Below, piece by piece: positions 57,603 through 64,000 of a stretch of 64,000 nt of DNA. The first letter of the stretch is position 1. The number at the start of each line of letters is the position of its first letter. Source of the stretch: Pocillopora verrucosa (Eukaryota > Cnidaria > Anthozoa > Scleractinia > Pocilloporidae). The notes under the pieces are model-generated. The model did no database searches. It was not told where the DNA came from and saw nothing but the letters and a program-made list of their open reading frames with translations. Location: assembly GCF_036669915.1 (NCBI RefSeq), contig NC_089312.1, positions 29,540,492 through 29,604,491 of the forward strand. The letters run 5' to 3'. The position numbers and the translations under genes are program-made.

Positions 57603-60600
57603 TCAAGTCTTAACCAGTGGATGCCACTGAGCGATGGGTTTCCTCGGAGTTGTCATCATACAGTTCCAATGATGTAAGCCAATACTTGTCTGTGCATCCG
57701 GTCCCACGATCGCCTTGCCAATGGTTTTGGTTTGCGGTCGCCTCCCGTCCTCTGTGTTAGTGTCGAGCATGCGCACTAGCAAGCTAACATCACTCAGGCG
57801 ATCGATTGGGACGTCGAATACAAATGCCTCGTTGTACACCGGAGCTAAGGTGTTTTTGGCCACAGAGGTCTTTGTTTTCTTTAATTGTCGACCGCTCAAC
57901 ATCAATGAAACTTTGACAAATGGATCTAAAGAAAAAAAAAGAAGATAAAGGATGGAAACAAATATTTCATATGTCATCATATGAAAATGGCCAGCGTACA
58001 AAGAGGCTCTCGATGGGGTTAACCGTTAGACGTAAAACAGCCAAAAGAATTTAGCCGTTTGGCGTTAAAATTGTCAAATTTTTACCGTTAGTCGTTAAAA
58101 AAAGTTAATATTAATCTTTAGCTGAAAATGCCATAACTCCCTTGAGACACTTGACGATGTGCTAACATCTCAACCTGACTCATAGTATTGCAGGACGATA
58201 ATTGAAGAATCCGTTAGTCTTTTCTCTCTCTCTAACTAAGCAAGAGACTTGGTGCGCAGTCAGCAGCTGTAATCTAACATCTTTATAGCATTTCTAAATG
58301 ACTGTCGAAAGTTGTTGATATTGGTTGACTTTTGCTTCATTGTTCTCTCTGATTGGTCTAGAATAGTCGTGTCACATTCTCAACCAATCACATTTAAAAC
58401 TAACATCAAGTACGACCTGGTCACTCGCGTTTTTCCCGCGCTTCAGCTTCATGCAGGTCTCATTGGCCCTTGTGAAACTGGCCTTTGTTATAACTGGATG
58501 TTTCTGGCGATTATTTTCGTTTTGGAGAACGCTCTCTCATCAATGCCATTGGAAAATTAAACTTGAAAATCATAGGCCGACCCAATTCAAGTTTGTTCCA
58601 ACTGATATAAGTGTCATTCACAACGCTCGAGAATCAACTTGCTTGGTTTGTTGTCGTTTACATCTAAAAATCTGTTCCTCGACTGATTATTTTAATTTGT
58701 CAGAATTAGCGAACATAAAAAAGGTTCACTTGAGCAGCTTCAGCAAACTCTTTAAAGGTCTTTAAGCAGCTACATATTTTTGTAAAAGTTTTTATTTCTT
58801 GTTCTTCTTGGCGCATTGCAGTGCACTGTATTGGCCTTTGGCTCATATTGTGTCCATAGCAATTTAAATTCTGAGTAAATATTGACAAAGGGCGATTTAT
58901 GTTAAGGTTAAACAATATTTAGAGTGGTTATTCTTTTGGCATCGTCAGAAGCAGATCGTTATTTGGCAAATAACATTTTTTAAAATTGTCGAGACCATTT
59001 TTATTGTTGTTTCTCTGTATTTAGCCCTTACGCTAAAAAAATTGTAAAAAAAGTTTTACTTTAAAAGCAAATGTCGCCAAGAGCTTTTGCATGGAATTTG
59101 GCCAATAAGTTAAATATAATACTGATAATAAAATCCATACACTTTGCACTAAGACAATTTGCTCTTGTAATAAAGAATATATTGTAAAATTCTGCTAACG
59201 GAGAAATTGTGAAATCTGCTTTTGTCATTCATTCAGAATTTTCTAGTTTTCTATCGAAAACTATGAAAACATTATGAACGGCTTGACATAACAACTACCA
59301 CGAGTGCGTATTGTTTTCCGTTTCGCGAGGCGTATCCAAGCACATCCAAATCTAATTTGAATTGGAAATTGGGTTGTCGATGAGTAAATATTCTGAATTC
59401 AGAATGAAAACACATCCGATTATTTTCCTTTCGTAATTTAAAGAGGTGTTTATTCAAAGGTAACGCAACACACGAAGTACAGTAAGTTTTTTAGATACCG
59501 ATGGAAACCGAAATATTAAGGTTTTGAAATTTGTATTTGGTTCAAAGTACAGATGGAGTGTTAAATATCTGTACAGCGCATATGGCTGAAAAAACATCCA
59601 ACGATTCAGAGGACAACGGAAATACATTTGAGTCTTTCCAACCGATCGAGGAAATTGATATTCACGCGCCGATTGTTGGTTATGAAGTGGTGGAAGCGAG
59701 AAAAAGATTCACAGTTTATCAGATCTTTGTTCAACTTGGAGGCGAGCGAAATTGGCATGTTTTCCGAAGATATTCCGATTTTGTCCGTATGGACGAAGCA
59801 TTAAGAAAGTTATTCACGGATTTTCACGCTACCCTTCCGCCTAAAAAATATTGGGGCGATAATTTTGACCCTTCTTTCATAGAAATGAGAAAACAAGGTT
59901 TGCAAGAGTACATCGATAATGTGTTAATAAGGCAGGAAGTTATTACCTCGCATCCGGCGGCTGAGTTCTTCTGCTTCGACGATCCGCCCGGACCTTATGA
60001 CAGTCTTGAGGAGAGCCGAGCATTCATTGAAACGTTGGAAGACACAGTAACCGATATGAGAACCAGGCAAAGTGAACTACAATCGGAGATTAAGCTGGTC
60101 AAGTCACAGCTTCGCCAGTCTCAGGCTCAAAAACAAGCCTTGTTGATAGCTTTGCGCTCCGAACGCGTTTTGAATGGAAAGCCATCACATGATGACGACG
60201 ATGCGCAATTGTTGTCGGAATATTCACGGCTGCCGGAGGTGGCACAACTTGACTTTAAACTCTTTTCGAGGAGTAGCTCGAGAGTTAACGGAGAACACTC
60301 AAGGCAGCAAAAGAATCGTTTGAGATCAAGCCGGTTTCCAACTTCAACAGCAGCAAGTCAGTGGGACATTCGAGTTGAAACCACCGAAGGGTTGGCAAAG
60401 CGAACATCGCCTTTTACGGGCAGGCGAACCCAATCTACTTCAGATTTAACACATTCACAAAATTACAGAAAGCGAAACGTGTCACATTTGCCTTCGAAAT
60501 CAGTCAGTCGTGGCAATTTGACTTTGTTAGACAAATTCATGACACAAAGCACAGACGCATTGCAGTTTATAAGGGACAGTGTTCGACAGAAATTAGGGCC

Positions 60601-63450
60601 AACGGAGAACACCGAATCTACTGCCGCAACTAACAAATGAACTGAAAGCAATTTTCAGTTCCAGTTCATGTTGTGCTGAAAAGCGAAACATTTGATGCCG
60701 AGAGAGAATCTTTTTGAAATCCTTATTTAAGAAATTTAAGGAAAAAGAATCCAGTACGACCGGCCAATAAAATAATTATTTCGGATATTACTTAATTTTC
60801 ATAGAACACAACAAAATATTAACATGAACGACAGTGAGGAGAAACCGCAGAAGTTATTTTTAAGACATGGAGATTTCAATACGTAATACGGTGTAAAGAG
60901 ATCAATTACATTTATTTTAAAGATTACAATACTGAAAGTTCTACACGGTTCAGAACGGTTCAGAACGGTTCCTGAAAGTGGCTGCTATTTGAAGTGTAAA
61001 ATTATAGAGTCTTTTATGGCCACAGCATCCACAAATGCCAAATAAAAAGAGACTAATTATTCTTTAATGCAAATATTCAGCTCATAAAGAAATCAGTAGA
61101 CTAGAAAAATAAAATTTGAGATGTCTACGTGATGTGGATTTTGTTTGCTATTATTTTCCCTGAAGGTGTTGTATATTGATGAAGACACGACATAATGAAG
61201 ACCTGCATAAATGGAGAATCTTGCACGGAAACAGTTAAGCTCAAAGCCTCATTTGCAAGTCCACAGCTGGTTTTTTTTTCTTTACTTAATTTGCAGGTGT
61301 AAATTCGTGGTAATGATTTGAAACTCGAATAAATTTCTTGTAAACAGAGGCTTATTGGCTTTGGGGAAAGCTTTAGGGGTTACAAAAAATTAAAAAAAAA
61401 GTCACTTCACAAATTGAACACTCCAGCTGAGCGGAGTTCCATTAGTACTTAATTCTGCATACAAAGGCAGTTCCCTGACTTTGGAAGATAATTGCAAGCA
61501 GGTTAACAAACAGCTCGAACAGAGAACGAAATCGTTAAATTTGTTTGAACCAGCGAAGCACGCATGAATTCCGTCGAACAAAAGACCTGTGGCGAAGAAT
61601 TAATACCTGTATAGATCTGACAAGACACTATTTAAAATTTAAATTACTGTCTCTACCTTTTAACAATCCATTTACTTTGCACGGAGAATACCATTTTATT
61701 TTCAATTATATGCTAAAATAGCCAAAGACTTTCCTCTAATAGAAGAAAAAAGGTTTCGGTAAAATTTCCGCACAGCCTGATACTACATTATACATTCAGT
61801 TCTTGAATAGAGAAAACAGTGACAAAAACAATACGTTTCCATTGGGAAAACAGATTTGTTTTACAATTGTATGGGGCTGTACGGAAACTTTACCAAGGTT
61901 TCCTTCGCGTTCTGTCTTAACTGGAGTCTGAACCACCTCGCTCCCGAGCTGAAGGGAAACTGTAGAAACGAGTTTAAGCTCCATGAATGCAATCGCGCAC
62001 GGTGCGTTGTCCTGTGTGAATAATTGCATTTTTGTGACAGCCCTGCACTTCAATAAATATAGTCAGTTTTCAATTCAAATTCTAGCGTGCTCGAACAGCA
62101 GAGAAGACTACTCTTTTAAATCAAACACTAATCTTTTTCCAACTGAAATACAAATTGTACTCACGTGGCAAATCATTTGGAAATGAAGTTTTCGAAAGCC
62201 TCGCTTTTAGGACAACAAATGTGAGTCTGTTGGTGGTGGGAAGGTAACAAAGTGACACTAGCACCTCCCCTGCACGGGATGGACTATCCTCCTTGGTATG
62301 GAAAGAAGAATAAAATCAGTGTAACGAGAATGAGCAACACTTGAACAGACTTTTTTTTCAATGAAAAAGAAGAAAAGTTCGATACTGCCAAGAAAAAAGC
62401 ATAGTTAATGGAGTTACAGAAACTTCAGTTCTCGAAAATTTCTGCTCGTATTATGGTGCGAACCACAAACAAACCACAACTCGGACACTTTTCGTCCCAA
62501 CTCAGTGATAACACGATAAAAAAAAACACATCGCTACCGGGTTTTTACCATGGAGGTGTTATTATGAATTAGACTAATGAAGCCAACATCCACACAGAAA
62601 ATTGGTCCTATTATTATCAGTAGGGTGGGGCTGTCAGTACGTAGGCGCCTCAATTCAGTTTGTTTGCTTTAGATATTAGCTTCAAGACTGGCCATAAAAA
62701 TGAGCTAACAAAATGAACATCTCACCTTTAACAGAGACGAATCTCTCATGATCTCTTTGCATAATGCTACTCCTCCGTACTCACTCAAATGATCATTCTC
62801 GCCAAACGAATAAAAAACTTCCCCTAGGGATTGATGTCGCGAAAATCCATCGTAACTAAACACACAGCACTGTAAGGTGCGCTCAGCAAGTTCCGAAAAC
62901 GCGATATCAAACACGAATTCTTCATTGAAAAAAGGATTGCTATTAGAGTAGTGTACTTTAGTCTGGTGCTTTTCAACTCTGTCGGGTAGCAAGTACAATT
63001 CCACGTAGCTCGTACTGTGAATAGTCGGCAAACCGTACGCCGCTAACACCAACACTCGTAAACATTCCTTATCAGTATCGTAGTTTATGTTAAACTCCAA
63101 CTTTCCAAGTTTAAGACTTTCTTCGCTGCTGTCTGATTCATTAGCAGACATTCGGTTGTTGTTTTTATGTAACCACGAATCGAAGTCGATTTCGGACACA
63201 GAGCTGTCGGATCTCATCAGAGGTTGATGCCGACGTTGTCGGCGACCTTTTTTAAAGTCTTGGTCGTCCGGGCTTGACGCACGTCGCACTGGTACACTAT
63301 TTGACGACGGTTTTCTGGCGACGTCGGTCTTAGTTCCGGTCTTGGATCGGAACCATAGAACCTTATACAACAATATTATAAATATTGCTAATAAAAGCAC
63401 AGCACAGGTGGCAGCGAATCCAATAGCAATCCTGATCTTGACTCTCTCCC
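57603..63450 (-). CDS. Synaptotagmin-like membrane protein, 5' end outside window
   Basis: Three minus-strand exons are visible: 62726-63450, 62165-62264 and 57603-57925. The first encodes a membrane segment (RIAIGFAATCAVLLLAIFII), a basic/Ser-rich linker and a C2A domain (LEFNINYD..., YVELYLLPD, NPFFNEEFVFDIAF). The second starts C2B (VLVSLCYLPTTNRLTFVVLK). The third completes it (PFVKVSLMLSGRQLKKTKT, PVYNEAFVFDVPIDRL) and ends PRKPIAQWHPLVKT with the WHxL motif of synaptotagmins. Several calcium-binding Asp positions are replaced: TSY for DPY in C2A loop 1, Ser and Gln in loop 3, and His before PFVKV in C2B if the splice is as drawn. The likely role is calcium-independent membrane trafficking or tethering. 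The exon 2 acceptor at 62265-62266 is unusual. Upstream exons were not found before the right edge. Confidence 0.82.
58012..58140. repeat. Dispersed AT-rich repeat, inverted relative to 38466
   Basis: TTTAGCCGTTTGGCGTTAAA and TACCGTTAGTCGTTAAAA match the reverse complement of 38500-38580. It lies in the long C2B intron of the synaptotagmin-like gene. Confidence 0.65.
58349..58475. repeat. Dispersed CCAAT-rich repeat (second copy)
   Basis: It shares CTCAACCAATCA, GCGTTTTTCCCGCGCTTCAG and TTCATGCAG with 27209-27375, in the same order and orientation. Intronic and noncoding. Confidence 0.65.
59582..60640 (+). CDS. SNX16: Sorting nexin 16-like PX-domain protein
   Basis: One uninterrupted frame of 352 residues, close to the length of human SNX16 (344). 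The start is the ATG at 59582 (MAEKTSND); the frame is open further upstream without another ATG. The PX domain spans about 31-135: GYEVVEARKRFTVYQIFV, FRRYSDF (61-67, phosphoinositide-binding Arg), LPPKKYW (85-91) and EFFCFDDPPGP. DDPPGPYDSLEESRAFIETL right after it matches the SNX16 hallmark, followed by a coiled coil to about 195 and a Ser/Arg-rich tail. SNX16 binds PI3P on early and late endosomes and acts in receptor trafficking. The gene has no intron and sits inside the synaptotagmin-like gene's C2B intron on the opposite strand. AATAAA lies at 60766-60771. Confidence 0.85.
   Translation: MAEKTSNDSEDNGNTFESFQPIEEIDIHAPIVGYEVVEARKRFTVYQIFVQLGGERNWHVFRRYSDFVRMDEALRKLFTDFHATLPPKKYWGDNFDPSFIEMRKQGLQEYIDNVLIRQEVITSHPAAEFFCFDDPPGPYDSLEESRAFIETLEDTVTDMRTRQSELQSEIKLVKSQLRQSQAQKQALLIALRSERVLNGKPSHDDDDAQLLSEYSRLPEVAQLDFKLFSRSSSRVNGEHSRQQKNRLRSSRFPTSTAASQWDIRVETTEGLAKRTSPFTGRRTQSTSDLTHSQNYRKRNVSHLPSKSVSRGNLTLLDKFMTQSTDALQFIRDSVRQKLGPTENTESTAATNK
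60641..62164. other. Intronic DNA downstream of the SNX16-like gene
   Basis: AT-rich intron sequence of the synaptotagmin-like gene. A small ACGGTTCAGA tandem (about 60946-60972) is the only structure seen. No exon could be recognised here on either strand. Confidence 0.55.
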
Positions 63451-64000
63451 CTGCAAAATAAAACAGTTGTTTGGTTGCCTCTTCATAATTGCAAATCAGA
63501 AAGAACTAAGTTTATCACTCAAGCTACCATTCTCGAAGACAGTCAATTTCTGCTGCAGTTGAATACAAGATACCGAGGCTTCGTCATTATGAACGTGAGC
63601 GGAATTTTCATTTGGAACTGAGTTAATTGATGATCGTTCGATCATTGATATCAGGAACATTACATTCCGGCACGTTTGAAGCGAAGACGTTCAGAAATCT
63701 AAATTCACAGGCATTTACAATGCTGGCTAAAACTATCAAAACTATGCAAAGCGTGGTGTAGAACAAACAGTCAGCAGAGGGAATTTTGACTATTGTGTAG
63801 GAACAAAATAAAGTTGAACAATACAGGTAGTCCCTACGATTCAGCCGTTACAAATGCTATGTACTCGCACAAAAAATCGTTTTAACGGACTTTTGTGAAC
63901 CGTGACAAACCGGTACTAAAATTTATTCATCTGTCTTTAGATACCAAAACATATCAACATCTAACAGTCTAAAATTTCGCCTCTTTTTTTCTCTGAAATG
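63451..64000. other. Upstream intron of the synaptotagmin-like gene
   Basis: The acceptor (TTTTGCAG) ends at 63451, so at least one further 5' exon exists. I found no convincing exon between here and the edge. Confidence 0.5.

Noticed and set aside
59531-59581. N-terminal extension of the SNX16-like frame
   Set aside because: The upstream part has no ATG; the first ATG in frame is at 59582 and gives a length close to SNX16.
61796-62053. 85-codon minus-strand frame in the synaptotagmin intron
   Set aside because: It does not resemble a C2 segment, and the C2B start is accounted for by the exon at 62165-62264.

Overview
The window looks like nuclear DNA of an anthozoan cnidarian (stony coral or sea anemone). 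It is AT-rich, its genes are split by short GT-AG introns, it carries many palindromic MITE-like repeats of a kind I associate with coral genomes, and it holds a divergent rhodopsin-class GPCR. The species cannot be named from the sequence alone.

The main content is a cluster of eight apparently intact four-exon genes (copies 1-8, about 2.5-56.1 kb) that encode small basic proteins of 152-175 residues. Each has a CLACN-type CxxC motif ending exon 1, a CxCGHVxE...GGKR(F/Y)S segment in exon 2, a YRxxLYxRLE segment starting exon 3, and a Lys/Arg-rich exon 4 ending in ALQEINRR..GQN.(M/V)W or close variants. Intron phases are 0, 1, 0 in every copy. From memory, this layout and length match the UPF0547 family (human C16orf87, about 154 residues). 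The exons were assembled by hand; most are too short or lack a start codon to stand out as ORFs.

Layout: copies 1, 2 and 3 (minus), one decayed copy (minus, 19.4-20.6 kb), copies 4 and 5 (plus), a two-exon GPCR (minus, 29.8-32.1 kb) with a broken first-helix fragment of a related GPCR (34.7 kb), copy 6 (minus, with a long first intron), then copies 7 and 8 (plus). A synaptotagmin-like gene (minus, 57.6-63.5 kb, continuing past the right edge) carries an intronless SNX16-like gene on the opposite strand inside its C2B intron. Positions 1-8060 and 11085-18880 are diverged tandem copies, so copies 1 and 3 are duplicates of each other. Both keep a second, alternative first exon about 1.7-2.1 kb upstream of the first.

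All eight genes, and both alternative first exons, have a CRE-like (TGACGTCA or a close variant) or CACGTG E-box element about 120-155 bp upstream of the start codon, which suggests shared control by CREB/ATF or bHLH-ZIP type factors. The cluster therefore looks like a lineage-specific, co-regulated expansion of a family that I know as single-copy in human. The right end concerns membrane traffic: a PX-domain endosomal sorting nexin nested in a synaptotagmin that seems to have lost most calcium-binding residues.
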